Shown piece after piece: positions 18,334 to 27,575 of a stretch of DNA of 64,000 nt. The first letter of the stretch is position 1. Each line of letters opens with the position of its first letter. A program made the position numbers and the translations under genes. The DNA is from CAYZJV01 sp964473245 (lineage in GTDB: Bacteria; Spirochaetota; Spirochaetia; Sphaerochaetales; Sphaerochaetaceae): positions 1 through 64,000 of the forward strand of contig CAYYOL010000003.1 of assembly GCA_964473245.1 (NCBI GenBank), written 5' to 3'. A model generated the notes under the pieces. That model was not told where the DNA came from and did no database searches. It saw only the letters and a program-made list of their open reading frames with translations.

Positions 18334-19281
18334 CTAGAAATCCAGCAGTTCGACGTCGAAGATCAAATACGAATTCGGCGGTATCACTCCAGGGTAGCCC
18401 TGTCTTCCGTACCCGAGCTCTGGAGGGATAATCAGAGTCCTCTTCTCTCCCTTACTCATGGTTACAAGCGCCTCGTTCCACCCCTCGATCACCTGACCAA
18501 CAGCGAACTGGGCCGGCTCTCCCCGTCGTACGGAACTATCGAAGATTTTCCCATCCATAAGTGTTCCGGTGTAATGGACTGTGACAGCCGTACCCGCCTG
18601 GGGAGACCCTTTACCATCACCCTTTTTGGTCACCACATATCTGAGACCCGAGGGAGTCACAACGGCATCTGGCCAACGGTTCTTCAACTCCTTCTCCAAT
18701 GCAGCCTGGAGTTTCTCAACACGCTTCTTCTCAACCTGCTGTGCCTTCACTACAGCCTCGGAGAAACTCTCCTTAGTTACAGTGAACGCCTCTGCGTCGT
18801 CACCGATACGGATGATTTCAACCGTCTTCATACGGTCACCCTGCTCTATCTCATGGACGACATGCAGTCCCTCAACAACCTCACCGAACACACTGTGTTT
18901 ACCATCAAGCCAGGGAGTAGGTACATGTGTTATAAAGAATTGACTTCCATTGGTACCAGGCCCAGCATTTGCCATGGAGAGAATTCCAGGACCGACATGC
19001 TTTAATTCGTCATTAAATTCATCGGGAAAGGTGTACCCAGGGCCTCCTGTACCGGTTCCCTGCGGGCATCCAGTTTGCACCATAAAGTCTTCTATGACCC
19101 TATGGAATGTGAGCCCATCATAGTATGGCTTTCCAGGATCGGAGAGATTCAAGACGCCCTCTGCCAATCCGACAAAATTTGAAACGGTCATGGGAACCTT
19201 TTTATACGAGAGAGAAAGGAGTATTTGCCCTTTCGTGGTATCGATTTTTGCATACAAACCATCTTTTAGCTGTTCAGACAT
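18334..19281 (-). CDS. Cyclophilin-FKBP fusion peptidyl-prolyl isomerase (CFBP type)
   Basis: 315 residues with two unrelated prolyl-isomerase folds in one chain. Residues about 8-165 are a cyclophilin with its active-site set: FHRVIEDFMVQTG (R61, F66, Q69), GSQFF (Q114, F115) and W124/H129 of the cyclosporin pocket. A charged, probably helical linker (about 166-205) leads to an FKBP domain (about 208-315) with VHYTGTL (Y237), IFDSS (F247, D248), VIEGW (V264, W268) and PPELGYG (Y291). No signal peptide, so cytoplasmic. Dual-family CFBPs have been described in Treponema and some Bacteroidota. It lies between parB and radA. Confidence 0.92.
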   Translation of the reverse strand: MSEQLKDGLYAKIDTTKGQILLSLSYKKVPMTVSNFVGLAEGVLNLSDPGKPYYDGLTFHRVIEDFMVQTGCPQGTGTGGPGYTFPDEFNDELKHVGPGILSMANAGPGTNGSQFFITHVPTPWLDGKHSVFGEVVEGLHVVHEIEQGDRMKTVEIIRIGDDAEAFTVTKESFSEAVVKAQQVEKKRVEKLQAALEKELKNRWPDAVVTPSGLRYVVTKKGDGKGSPQAGTAVTVHYTGTLMDGKIFDSSVRRGEPAQFAVGQVIEGWNEALVTMSKGEKRTLIIPPELGYGRQGYPGVIPPNSYLIFDVELLDF

Positions 19282-19305
19282 TTTATTTCCTTTTATTATA
19301 TAGTT

Positions 19306-20238
19306 TTATAGTTCTATTAATTCTTCATCCTGGGTCAACAATCGGTATAATCTCTCCAGATCATCCATCGAATGATATGATATCTCAAGCTTTCCTTTCT
19401 TCAATGAGCCTTTGAGTTGAACTTTCGTTCCAGTTGCTTCTATGAATTTCTGCTCGAGTACCACAAGATCCACAGGGCGCTCTTTTTTCTCTTTTTGATC
19501 CTTCGATATTGCCGAACGCTTTCCTCGGTTCAGGTCGCCAGCAACTCGCTCAGCCTCTCGTACCGAAATATCCTTTTCAAGAATCTTCTCGTAAAGATAC
19601 TGTTGATCCGCAGGATTGACAACCGAAAGCAGGGCTCTTGCGTGTCCTGCGGTAAAATCTCCTGTCAGCAACGACTCCTGCATCTTTTTAGGCAATTGCA
19701 ATAGCCTTAAACTATTTGCTATGGTTGAGCGTTTTTTTCCAACTCGTTCCGCCAACTCCTCCTGTCGGATCTCTGCCTGCTCGAGTAGATAGAGATAGGC
19801 TTTCGCCTCTTCGATCGGATTCAGATTCTCCCTTTGTATGTTCTCTATCAACGAAACCTCAAGGCGTTGTACATCGCTGAATCGTTTGACAATGACAGGA
19901 ACTTTTTCCAGTCCAGCAGAAAGGGCAGCTCTATAGCGACGTTCACCTGCAATGATCGCATAGTCATCATCGCTGATCTTCTCAACCAGTAATGGCTGCA
20001 AGATACCTTGTGTCTGAATGGATTCCGCCAATTCATCGAGCGTCTCTGGATCAAACTGTTTTCTCGGCTGGTGTGGGTTAGGGTGAACTCTGTTGATCTC
20101 CAGGAGCATGAGTTTACCTCCATCCACTTCACTGGAGACATCGGAAGAGGTCTTGAAAACATCCTCGAAGGTATAGTCATCCATGAGAGAGCTGATCCCC
20201 TTCCCTAACCTGTGCTTTTTGTTTGTGGTATTAGACAC
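19306..20238 (-). CDS. parB: Chromosome-partitioning protein ParB
   Basis: 310-residue CTP-dependent DNA clamp that loads at parS and spreads. Signatures are NPHQPRKQF, the CTP-binding GERRYRA, the NLNPIEEAKAY helix, a helix-turn-helix (VGKKRSTIANSLRLL) and the TAGHARALL block. The C-terminal dimerisation domain follows a basic linker. The first 8 nt overlap the 3' end of parA. Its target sites are present at 21324 and 21371. Confidence 0.96.
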   Translation of the reverse strand: MSNTTNKKHRLGKGISSLMDDYTFEDVFKTSSDVSSEVDGGKLMLLEINRVHPNPHQPRKQFDPETLDELAESIQTQGILQPLLVEKISDDDYAIIAGERRYRAALSAGLEKVPVIVKRFSDVQRLEVSLIENIQRENLNPIEEAKAYLYLLEQAEIRQEELAERVGKKRSTIANSLRLLQLPKKMQESLLTGDFTAGHARALLSVVNPADQQYLYEKILEKDISVREAERVAGDLNRGKRSAISKDQKEKKERPVDLVVLEQKFIEATGTKVQLKGSLKKGKLEISYHSMDDLERLYRLLTQDEELIEL

Positions 20239-20989
20239 GGCTCATAACCTCCTCTGCAAGACTTTCATACCCCTGTGCTCCGGCACATGTATTGTCGTAG
20301 AGACTAATAGGTAGACCGTGTGAGGGAGCCTCGGACAACCGAACATTTCTTGGAATTTTTGTTTGAAACACTTTATCGGCAAAATATGCAGTAACATCAT
20401 CGACTACATCGTTTGCCAACCTTGTCCGTGTAGTGAACATAGTGAACACTATACCCAGGATATCGAGTCTTGGGTTCAATTGCTTTTTCACATTGCCTAT
20501 AGTACGCATGAGCAGATTCAGTCCTTCCATTGCAAAATATTCACATTGCATAGGAATAATAACAAATTCTGCCCAACACATTGCATTTATAGTGACCAAG
20601 CCAAGAGAAGGAGGACAGTCTACGAGAATATAGTCCCAATCCTTTTCCACTGGAGCAAGGGCATTTTTCAAGAAGAACTCACGAGCCAGTTCATTGACCA
20701 GCTCGACACTGAGTCCAGCCAGATCAATCCCACCTGAGATAGCATAGAGATTCATGACCGGGGTATCCTGATATGCTTCCTGCGGCGTACACTTGCCAAC
20801 AATCACATCATAACTCCCCTTGTGCTTCGGGTCAGCAGAAACGGAACTCGAAAGATTCCCTTGAGAGTCAAGATCAATCAACAATACCTTGCTCCCCTTC
20901 TGCGCAAGGTATGCTCCAAGATTCACCGCTGTGGTCGTTTTACCTACACCACCTTTTTGATTGGAAAATATTATTTTTTTTGCTGCCAT
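20231..20989 (-). CDS. parA: Chromosome-partitioning ATPase ParA/Soj
   Basis: 252-residue deviant-Walker ATPase that moves ParB-parS complexes and, in Bacillus (Soj), also regulates DnaA. KGGVGKTT is the signature motif near the N-terminus (about 11-18), followed by LLIDLDSQGN and VDCPPSLG. The frame is open to 21004, but the ATG at 20989 gives the standard MAAKKIIFSNQKGG start. No Shine-Dalgarno site is present; the promoter sits immediately upstream. Confidence 0.95.
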   Translation of the reverse strand: MAAKKIIFSNQKGGVGKTTTAVNLGAYLAQKGSKVLLIDLDSQGNLSSSVSADPKHKGSYDVIVGKCTPQEAYQDTPVMNLYAISGGIDLAGLSVELVNELAREFFLKNALAPVEKDWDYILVDCPPSLGLVTINAMCWAEFVIIPMQCEYFAMEGLNLLMRTIGNVKKQLNPRLDILGIVFTMFTTRTRLANDVVDDVTAYFADKVFQTKIPRNVRLSEAPSHGLPISLYDNTCAGAQGYESLAEEVMSRV

Positions 20990-20995
20990 GTTCTC

Positions 20996-21024
20996 ACTAT
21001 ACATAAAGCTGTCGCATCTGTCAT
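20996..21024 (-). promoter_or_regulatory. Predicted leaderless promoter of parA
   Basis: Minus strand ATGACA, 17 bp, TATAGT, followed by only 6 nt before the parA ATG. Confidence 0.55.
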
Positions 21025-21039
21025 TAGAATATTGAGGTA

Positions 21040-21068
21040 TTGACCATCATTTCCTGCTCATGTATCTT
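21040..21068 (+). promoter_or_regulatory. Promoter of the NfuA-type gene
   Basis: TTGACC, 17 bp, TATCTT. The ATG at 21099 lies about 24 nt after the expected transcription start and has a GAGGAGG site, so this promoter is leadered, in contrast to the divergent parA promoter. Confidence 0.5.
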
Positions 21069-21098
21069 TGAACCACCATTTGTGAGGAGGCCAATCAC

Positions 21099-21320
21099 AT
21101 GATTGATAAAGTAAAAGCTGCTATCGAGAATATTCGTCCCGATCTGCAGAATGATGGCGGCGACATAGAGTTCGTCAGCATGGAAGGTAACGATGTTACC
21201 GTAAGACTCGTCGGCTCTTGTGCCGGATGTCCCATGTCGCAGATGACATTGAAGAATGGGGTAGAGCGATACGTTCGTAGCGTGGTAGACCCTAACATCA
21301 ACATCATCAGCGAAAACTAA
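21099..21320 (+). CDS. NifU C-terminal-domain (NfuA-type) iron-sulfur scaffold protein
   Basis: 73 residues forming a single NifU C-terminal domain. IRPDLQNDGGDIEFV (12-26) and the CxxC pair C41/C44 (GSCAGCPMS), which bridges a [4Fe-4S] cluster in a homodimer, are intact. Such stand-alone domains deliver clusters to apoproteins. It is monocistronic, placed between parA and two parS sites, and closed by the terminator at 21394. Confidence 0.92.
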   Translation: MIDKVKAAIENIRPDLQNDGGDIEFVSMEGNDVTVRLVGSCAGCPMSQMTLKNGVERYVRSVVDPNINIISEN

Positions 21321-21323
21321 TCT

Positions 21324-21339
21324 TGTTTCACGTGAAACA
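21324..21339. promoter_or_regulatory. parS: parS centromere site 1
   Basis: TGTTTCACGTGAAACA, a perfect match to the bacterial chromosomal parS palindrome bound by ParB. It starts 3 nt after the NfuA-type gene's stop. Confidence 0.95.
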
Positions 21340-21370
21340 TCACACAAGATGATCACATAAATAATATTCA

Positions 21371-21386
21371 TGTTTCACGTGAAACA
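21371..21386. promoter_or_regulatory. parS: parS centromere site 2
   Basis: A second perfect TGTTTCACGTGAAACA, 47 bp (start to start) from the first, just before the bidirectional terminator. Confidence 0.95.
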
Positions 21387-21393
21387 GTCAGAA

Positions 21394-21426
21394 AAACAGC
21401 CACCTTTTCGAGGTGGCTGTTTTCTT
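21394..21426. terminator. Bidirectional terminator between the NfuA-type gene and gyrA
   Basis: AACAGCCACCT and AGGTGGCTGTT form an 11-bp stem with a short TTTCG-type loop. It is flanked by T-runs on both strands (TTTTCTT on plus, TTTTTC on minus), so it can end both the NfuA-type gene and the gyrB-gyrA operon. Confidence 0.85.
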
Positions 21427-21441
21427 CGTTATCGAGTTGGA

Positions 21442-23925
21442 TCAATCTTCACTCTCTTCGTTAGCTTCGGCTTCGGAGTCGGCTTCCAAAGACTCCTCTT
21501 CCTTCTCAGCGTCGGTCCGAGCGATAGCAACTACCGTATCGTCCTTTCTGAGTCGAGCAACCATCACTCCAGAAGCATATGCCTTTTGTATCGAGACAGT
21601 AGAAACCGGAATGCGTATTGATTGTCCGAGCGATGTGATACAAACCACATCGTCATCATCGTTCACAGCCAACACCCCAACAATATATCCTGTCTTATCT
21701 CTAAAGGTATAGATCTTCTGACCCATGGTCCCTCTTCGGTGTGTTCTAAATTCATCGAAGTGAATCTGCTTCCCTTGACCCTTCTCGGTAATCATCATGA
21801 TCCGTCGATCATCTGTGACTTTCACCAATCCGGCGACTTCATCTTCATCGATGAGTTTGATACCACGAACTCCCCGACTCGCTCGACCCATTGCACGGAC
21901 ATCACTGTCAGCAAATCGAAGACCTTTTCCCTTACGAGTGATAATCATGCAGTCTTCATTCTCGGTAACCAGTTCACAATTAACCAGGACATCGCCTTCA
22001 TCCAGGATTATTGCTGTAATACCTCTGGTTTTTGCGTTTCTAAAGAGGGGTAGGTTGACTTTCTTTGCCACACCATGTCTTGTCACCATAAGGAGATACA
22101 ATGATTCATCAAATTCTTTGAAGTTGATGATCGAGGTAATCTCCTCATGTTCTACAAACGGAAGATTCTTCTTGATACTCTCTCCCTTGGACGTCTTTGA
22201 ACCAACAGGGAATTCATGCACCTTCATCCAATAAGCCTTCCCTAAGTTTGTCACTAACATCACGTACTCATGGGTAGATGCTACGAAAAGGTGTTCAACG
22301 AAATCTTCGTCGCGCAATGTCGCACTCCGAACACCTCTTCCTCCTCGACCTTGGCTCCGATACTCGTCTACAGGGACTCGCTTCACGAACCCTCGATTGG
22401 AGATGACCACTACGACATCTTCCTCTTTAATGAAATCCTCGATGTTCATGCCACCAAGCTCTTCCAAAGTGATCTCAGTTCTTCGCTTGTCTCCATACTT
22501 GGCGGAGATATCGAGAATCTCCTTCTTCACAACTTGACGAATCAAGTTTTGGTCTGCAAGCAATTCGTTATAATATCTAATTTTATCATTTAAGTCAGCC
22601 AACTCGTCAAGTATCTTAGAAGTTTCTAGATGACTCAACCTACCCAGCTTCATATCGATAATCGCCTGAGCCTGGAGGTCAGAAAGACCAAATCGGGACA
22701 TGAGCTTCGTTGCTGCAATGGAGTTGTCCGCAGCCTCCTTGATGATCTTGATCACCTCATCAATATTCTCGAGACCAATTTTCAGACCCAACAAAATATG
22801 AGCCCGCTCCTCCGCTTTTCTCAAATCGAAACGGGTCCTTCGTTCCACAACCTCTTCTCGGTGCATGATGTAGTGCGAAATCATATCCATAAGACCGACC
22901 TGGACGGGTCGACCATCTACAAGAGCAAGGTTGTTCACGTTGAAGTTTGTTTGCAACGGTGTATGCAGAAACAGCTGATTGATCACCACACGGGCTACAG
23001 CACCCTTCTTGAGGTCGATGACCATGCGAATACCATCGCGGTCAGATTCATCACGAACTTCCGCTATTGCAGGGATTGTGGCTTTCTTGAGATCTGCAAT
23101 TCGCTTTACCAGATCTGCCTTGTTCACCTGATACGGCAATTCCGTGACAATGATCTGGTCTCTTCCCCCTTCGCCCTCTTCGATTTCATACTTGCCGCGA
23201 ATGACAACCTTTCCACGTCCTGTCTCGAACGCACTAACGATCCCACTTCGACCGCAGATGATCCCACCGGTCGGGAAGTCTGGACCTTTTATGTGCTCCA
23301 TGAGTTCTGGCAACGTTATTTCTGGGTTATCAATATATGCAGCAATGGCAGCACAGATCTCCGTGATATTGTGAGGGGCCATATTCGTAGCCATACCGAC
23401 AGCAATACCGCTACTTCCGTTTGCAAGAAGAAAGGGAAAGGCGGCAGGAAGCACCAACGGTTCCTGCAGGGAGTCGTCGTAGTTCGGTCCGAAATCGACC
23501 GTCTCCTTCTGAATATCGTTGAGCATCTCCTCACCGATACGGCTCATCTTCGCCTCGGTGTATCTCATTGCCGCTGCCGGATCACCATCTATCGATCCAA
23601 AGTTTCCCTGTGGAGCAACAACGGTGTACCGAAGTGAAAAATTCTGTGCGAGTCGTACCAAGGCATCGTAAACAGAACCGTCGCCGTGCGGATGGTATTT
23701 ACCAAGCACATCTCCGACGATTCTAGCCGCCTTCTTATACGGTGTGTTGTACTTCAATCCCATTTCGAACATATCGAAAAGGATTCGTCGGTGTACGGGC
23801 TTCAAGCCATCGCGTATATCGGGTAAAGCTCTACTCACAATAACGGACATTGCATAATTGAGATAAGAGATCTTCATCTCCTCCTCAACATTAGTCTTTA
23901 TGATTCTACCGGTCTGTTCTTCCAT
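21442..23925 (-). CDS. gyrA: DNA gyrase subunit A
   Basis: 827 residues. The catalytic tyrosine is Y122 (AMRYTEAKMS). The quinolone region reads HPHGDGSVYDALVR, with Gly83, Ser84 and Asp87 in E. coli numbering (identical here). The C-terminal beta-pinwheel starts after the GyrA box (QGRGGRG), which identifies gyrase rather than topoisomerase IV. The tail is strongly acidic (Glu/Asp/Ser-rich, last about 30 residues). It follows gyrB by 20 nt in one operon. Confidence 0.97.
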   Translation of the reverse strand: MEEQTGRIIKTNVEEEMKISYLNYAMSVIVSRALPDIRDGLKPVHRRILFDMFEMGLKYNTPYKKAARIVGDVLGKYHPHGDGSVYDALVRLAQNFSLRYTVVAPQGNFGSIDGDPAAAMRYTEAKMSRIGEEMLNDIQKETVDFGPNYDDSLQEPLVLPAAFPFLLANGSSGIAVGMATNMAPHNITEICAAIAAYIDNPEITLPELMEHIKGPDFPTGGIICGRSGIVSAFETGRGKVVIRGKYEIEEGEGGRDQIIVTELPYQVNKADLVKRIADLKKATIPAIAEVRDESDRDGIRMVIDLKKGAVARVVINQLFLHTPLQTNFNVNNLALVDGRPVQVGLMDMISHYIMHREEVVERRTRFDLRKAEERAHILLGLKIGLENIDEVIKIIKEAADNSIAATKLMSRFGLSDLQAQAIIDMKLGRLSHLETSKILDELADLNDKIRYYNELLADQNLIRQVVKKEILDISAKYGDKRRTEITLEELGGMNIEDFIKEEDVVVVISNRGFVKRVPVDEYRSQGRGGRGVRSATLRDEDFVEHLFVASTHEYVMLVTNLGKAYWMKVHEFPVGSKTSKGESIKKNLPFVEHEEITSIINFKEFDESLYLLMVTRHGVAKKVNLPLFRNAKTRGITAIILDEGDVLVNCELVTENEDCMIITRKGKGLRFADSDVRAMGRASRGVRGIKLIDEDEVAGLVKVTDDRRIMMITEKGQGKQIHFDEFRTHRRGTMGQKIYTFRDKTGYIVGVLAVNDDDDVVCITSLGQSIRIPVSTVSIQKAYASGVMVARLRKDDTVVAIARTDAEKEEESLEADSEAEANEESED

Positions 23926-23945
23926 TCTCTATATCCCCAACTACC

Positions 23946-25925
23946 TTAAACATCAAGATTCGAGACGTATTTTGCATTCTCTTCGATAAACCGCTTTCTC
24001 GGCTCGACCTCTTCTCCCATGAGCATGGTAAAGACCTGATCGGCTTCGACCGCATCCTCGAGCGTCACCTGAGTGAGACTCCTTGAATCGGGATTCATGG
24101 TGGTGTCCCAGAGCTGATCGGGATTCATTTCACCAAGACCCTTGTACCGTTGAATAGGTATCTTACTGATATCACCATCTTTTGCATTCTCAGCAAGAAT
24201 CTGTTTTCTTGCCTCTTCGTCGTATGCATAGTAGGCCTTCTTGCCCACAGTGATCTTGTACAGTGGCGGCATGGCGAAATAGACATAGCCCATCTCGATC
24301 AACGGTCGCATATATCGGAAGAAGAATGTGAGTAGCAACGTTCTGATGTGTGATCCGTCAACATCGGCATCTGCCATGATGATGACTTTATGATACCGAA
24401 CACGGGTAGGGTCAAAGTGGGTGCCGATTCCAGCTCCGAGCGATGCAATGACAGGCTGCAACTTATCGTTACCAAGAACCTTCTCCTCACGAGCTTTCTC
24501 TACGTTGAGCATCTTCCCCCACAACGGCAGAATTGCTTGAGTTGCCCGGTCTCGACCCTGCTTCGCACTACCGCCTGCCGAATCTCCCTCAACAATGAAA
24601 ATCTCACATTTTGCAGGATCCTTTTCGGAACAGTCGGCGAGTTTTCCGGGGAGCCCGGCCCCTTCACTGTTCTTTCGGATACGCATACGGGCGTCTCGAG
24701 CAGCGAATCGGGCTTTGGCGGCCAGGATGGCTTTTTCCAGAATGGCTTCGATCACCAGAGGATACTCATCGAAGTAGTCGTTAAACTTCTCATAGATCAT
24801 CGAGGCTACGATCCCCTGGACCCTGGGGTTTCCCAGTTTCATCTTTGTCTGACCTTCAAACTGGGGATCGGGAATCTTCACCGATATCACAGCTGTCAGC
24901 CCCTCTTTTAGATCATCTCCCGTGAGGGAATCATCGAATTTCTTGATAAGTTTCGACTTCTTCAACTGTTCATTCATCACTCTGGTGAGTCCACTTCTGA
25001 ACCCTGCGAGGTGAGTTCCACCCTCCCGAGTGTTGATATTGTTAACGAATGTGAAGAGCACCTCATCGTACCTATCATTGTACTGCAATGCAACTTCCAC
25101 TTTGACATCGTCTTTCTGGCCATCGAAATAGACAGGATCTTCGTGTACAACCTTCTTGGAAGTGTTCAAATGGCCGATGAAGGATTTAATTCCTCCCTCG
25201 AAATGAAACGTCTGTTTTCTCGGATTCTCACCACGCTCATCTGCAATCGTAATCACAATACCTTTATTTAAAAAGGCTAATTCTCTAAAGCGTTCAGCCA
25301 ACACACCAAAGCTGTATTGGCTCGTCTCCATGATAGAAGTATCGGCCTTGAACCGCACCATGGTTCCGGTCCTGTCTGTGCTATCCACGATTTCAACCGA
25401 CTTAGTGGGAATCCCCTTACGGTACTGCTGAAAATAGACCGATGGTTGGCGATAGACAGTAACCTCAAGCCACTCGCTCAATGCATTCACGACAGAGACA
25501 CCTACACCATGTAACCCACCGGAAACCTTGTATGTATCGTTGTCGAACTTACCACCTGCATGGAGCTGTGTCAGAACGATTTCGAGTGAACTGATCTTTT
25601 CTACAGGGTGAGGCTCTGTAGGAATTCCCCGCCCGTTATCCTCGACTCGGATAACATCATCCTTCTCGATGGTGATCCAGATAGCATCGCAGTATCCAGC
25701 CATCGCTTCATCGATACTATTGTCCACGACCTCGTAGACTAAGTGGTGCAAACCATCAATACCAGTAGATCCTATATACATACCAGGTCTCTTCCTGACT
25801 GCTTCCAACCCTTTGAGAACCTGAATATTATTCGCCGTGTAGGACTGTGCACCGACACGCCCTAATGCTGAATCATGATGAACCGAAGTGTCGGTAGGCA
25901 CTCCATCGAAATCGCTGTCAACCAT
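23946..25925 (-). CDS. gyrB: DNA gyrase subunit B
   Basis: 659 residues. GHKL ATPase motifs (VVDNSIDEAMAGYCD, VEDNGRGIP, GLHGVG), the transducer domain, then the Toprim motif EGDSAGGSAKQGRDR and DADVDGSHI, ending in the usual RKRFIEENA tail. The N-terminus is about 25 residues longer than in many homologues before GLEAVRKRPGMYIG; the ATG at 25925 is the only ATG available and has an AAGGA site. Divergent from dnaA, 200 bp away. Confidence 0.97.
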   Translation of the reverse strand: MVDSDFDGVPTDTSVHHDSALGRVGAQSYTANNIQVLKGLEAVRKRPGMYIGSTGIDGLHHLVYEVVDNSIDEAMAGYCDAIWITIEKDDVIRVEDNGRGIPTEPHPVEKISSLEIVLTQLHAGGKFDNDTYKVSGGLHGVGVSVVNALSEWLEVTVYRQPSVYFQQYRKGIPTKSVEIVDSTDRTGTMVRFKADTSIMETSQYSFGVLAERFRELAFLNKGIVITIADERGENPRKQTFHFEGGIKSFIGHLNTSKKVVHEDPVYFDGQKDDVKVEVALQYNDRYDEVLFTFVNNINTREGGTHLAGFRSGLTRVMNEQLKKSKLIKKFDDSLTGDDLKEGLTAVISVKIPDPQFEGQTKMKLGNPRVQGIVASMIYEKFNDYFDEYPLVIEAILEKAILAAKARFAARDARMRIRKNSEGAGLPGKLADCSEKDPAKCEIFIVEGDSAGGSAKQGRDRATQAILPLWGKMLNVEKAREEKVLGNDKLQPVIASLGAGIGTHFDPTRVRYHKVIIMADADVDGSHIRTLLLTFFFRYMRPLIEMGYVYFAMPPLYKITVGKKAYYAYDEEARKQILAENAKDGDISKIPIQRYKGLGEMNPDQLWDTTMNPDSRSLTQVTLEDAVEADQVFTMLMGEEVEPRKRFIEENAKYVSNLDV

Positions 25926-25967
25926 ATTGTTATGTCCTTATAAGATATAAAAATGAATTCGGCTTTT

Positions 25968-25996
25968 ATGGTACCACTTTTTGCCGTCAATGTAAA
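25968..25996 (-). promoter_or_regulatory. Candidate gyrB-gyrA promoter
   Basis: Minus strand TTTACA, 17 bp, TACCAT, about 42 bp before the gyrB ATG. The 200-bp gyrB/dnaA gap holds this and the dnaA promoter; no consensus DnaA box was seen in it. Confidence 0.4.
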
Positions 25997-26090
25997 GGGC
26001 ATGACCCATAATTGCTTGCTTATTATCTCTTTTCATTGGATTGAATTACATGTATATCTTGACCATTGGGCAAAGAGCCTCTACCAACTC

Positions 26091-26119
26091 TTGCCAATCA
26101 TCATCGGCTGAGATAAGAT
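26091..26119 (+). promoter_or_regulatory. Predicted leaderless promoter of dnaA
   Basis: TTGCCA, 17 bp, TAAGAT, then 6 nt and the ATG at 26126. There is no Shine-Dalgarno site. Confidence 0.45.
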
Positions 26120-26125
26120 AGCAAC

Positions 26126-27532
26126 ATGCCGCAAGATAAGTGGAACTACAATCCGTTTTGGGACGAGGTCGTCTCTCGAATGCAATCCTCGCTCTCAGAG
26201 CAGGAGAGCACGACATGGTTAAATAGAATCTCATACGCTGGTTCGGAGGATCACAAACTTGTTTTGGCGGTTCCTTCGCTCTTCATTCGCGACTATGTGA
26301 CATCCCAATACAAGGCTTCGATTCAGAATATGCTGAATGAGCTCACAGGAGAGGCTATGTCGGTGGAATTTGTCGTACAGAAAACCTCTCCTACACAGAC
26401 TGAGAAACAGGCAACGGAGAAACAGGCATCCCATCCTGGACCCGTATCGACCCGAGCTGCATCGCCCATGCCAAAGGCCCAAAGAAAGCCGAAAGACACC
26501 AATATAAATGGAAGCTATCAGTTCAATAGTTTCGTCGTGGGAGATAACAGTGCCTTTGCCTACAATGTGAGCATGGCTATTGCAAAGAACCCTGGAGTAA
26601 GTTACAACCCCTGCCTGATCTATGGTGGTGTGGGATTGGGAAAGACTCACCTGATCCAATCCATAGGAAACTATATTCAAGACCATACTCCAGAATTACA
26701 GGTCGTCTATGTGACAGCAGAGATGTTCACCAATGAGTTCATCCAATCGATCGGAGAAGAGAAGACTCCACAGTTCAGAAACAAGTACCGAAAAGCAGAC
26801 GTCCTGCTGATCGACGATATCCACTTTCTTCAGAAGAAAGCCTCCACACAGGAGGAGATGTTTCATGTATTCAACAACCTGTTCGAAGCAAATAAACAGC
26901 TTGTATTCACCTGCGATAGACCAATCAATGAATTACAGGATATTGCTGACAGGTTGAAGAACAGATTCACTCGGGGTATCAATGTCGATCTTCAACCGCC
27001 CGATTTCGAGACACGCCTCGCGATCCTAAGAAGAAAATGTGAAGGAAAAGTCTGTCACATCTCATCGGAAGTGCTGGAGTATATTGGAAAGAGCGTGAAC
27101 ACCAATGTCCGAGATCTCGAGGCAAGTCTAACCAAGCTCATTGCATACAGTAATTTGCTGAACAAGGAGATCACTCTCGACATTGCCCGTGAGCAGCTTA
27201 AGAGCACCTATTCCATGTCGAAGGACCAATCGATGTCTCTCGATTCCATTATTCGTGTAGTTGCCGATTATTTTAATATATCTCCTTATGATATAAGAGG
27301 TAAAAAAAGGACTAAATCTGTCGTATTGCCCAGACAGATTGCCATGTACATTTCAAGAACCATCACCGATTTCTCAACGACCGAAATTGGATACGAGTTT
27401 GGAGGGAGGGATCACACTACGGTCATGCACTCGGTGCAGCGAGTGGAGGGGATGATTCAGAGCGACATAGCAGTGAGTAATTCCATACAGAATTTGATTC
27501 GCCAGGCACAAAGTTTTAAACGAGAAAAGTAG
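26126..27532 (+). CDS. dnaA: Chromosomal replication initiator DnaA
   Basis: 468 residues with all four domains: helical domain I (1-85), a polar, Lys/Pro/Thr-rich linker (about 86-130), AAA+ domain III with Walker A GGVGLGKT (167-174) and Walker B LLIDDIHFL, and domain IV with the DNA-binding signature GGRDHTTVMHS near residue 430. ATP-DnaA melts oriC. The gene lies directly beside the predicted origin and points the same way as dnaN-recF. Confidence 0.98.
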   Translation: MPQDKWNYNPFWDEVVSRMQSSLSEQESTTWLNRISYAGSEDHKLVLAVPSLFIRDYVTSQYKASIQNMLNELTGEAMSVEFVVQKTSPTQTEKQATEKQASHPGPVSTRAASPMPKAQRKPKDTNINGSYQFNSFVVGDNSAFAYNVSMAIAKNPGVSYNPCLIYGGVGLGKTHLIQSIGNYIQDHTPELQVVYVTAEMFTNEFIQSIGEEKTPQFRNKYRKADVLLIDDIHFLQKKASTQEEMFHVFNNLFEANKQLVFTCDRPINELQDIADRLKNRFTRGINVDLQPPDFETRLAILRRKCEGKVCHISSEVLEYIGKSVNTNVRDLEASLTKLIAYSNLLNKEITLDIAREQLKSTYSMSKDQSMSLDSIIRVVADYFNISPYDIRGKKRTKSVVLPRQIAMYISRTITDFSTTEIGYEFGGRDHTTVMHSVQRVEGMIQSDIAVSNSIQNLIRQAQSFKREK

Positions 27533-27575
27533 TTTGAAAAACCTGGGGATGCAATGGGGAAAACCTGTTGATACA

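Noticed and set aside
22630..23637. 335-codon open frame antisense to gyrA
   Set aside because: Shadow of gyrA, no recognisable protein features.
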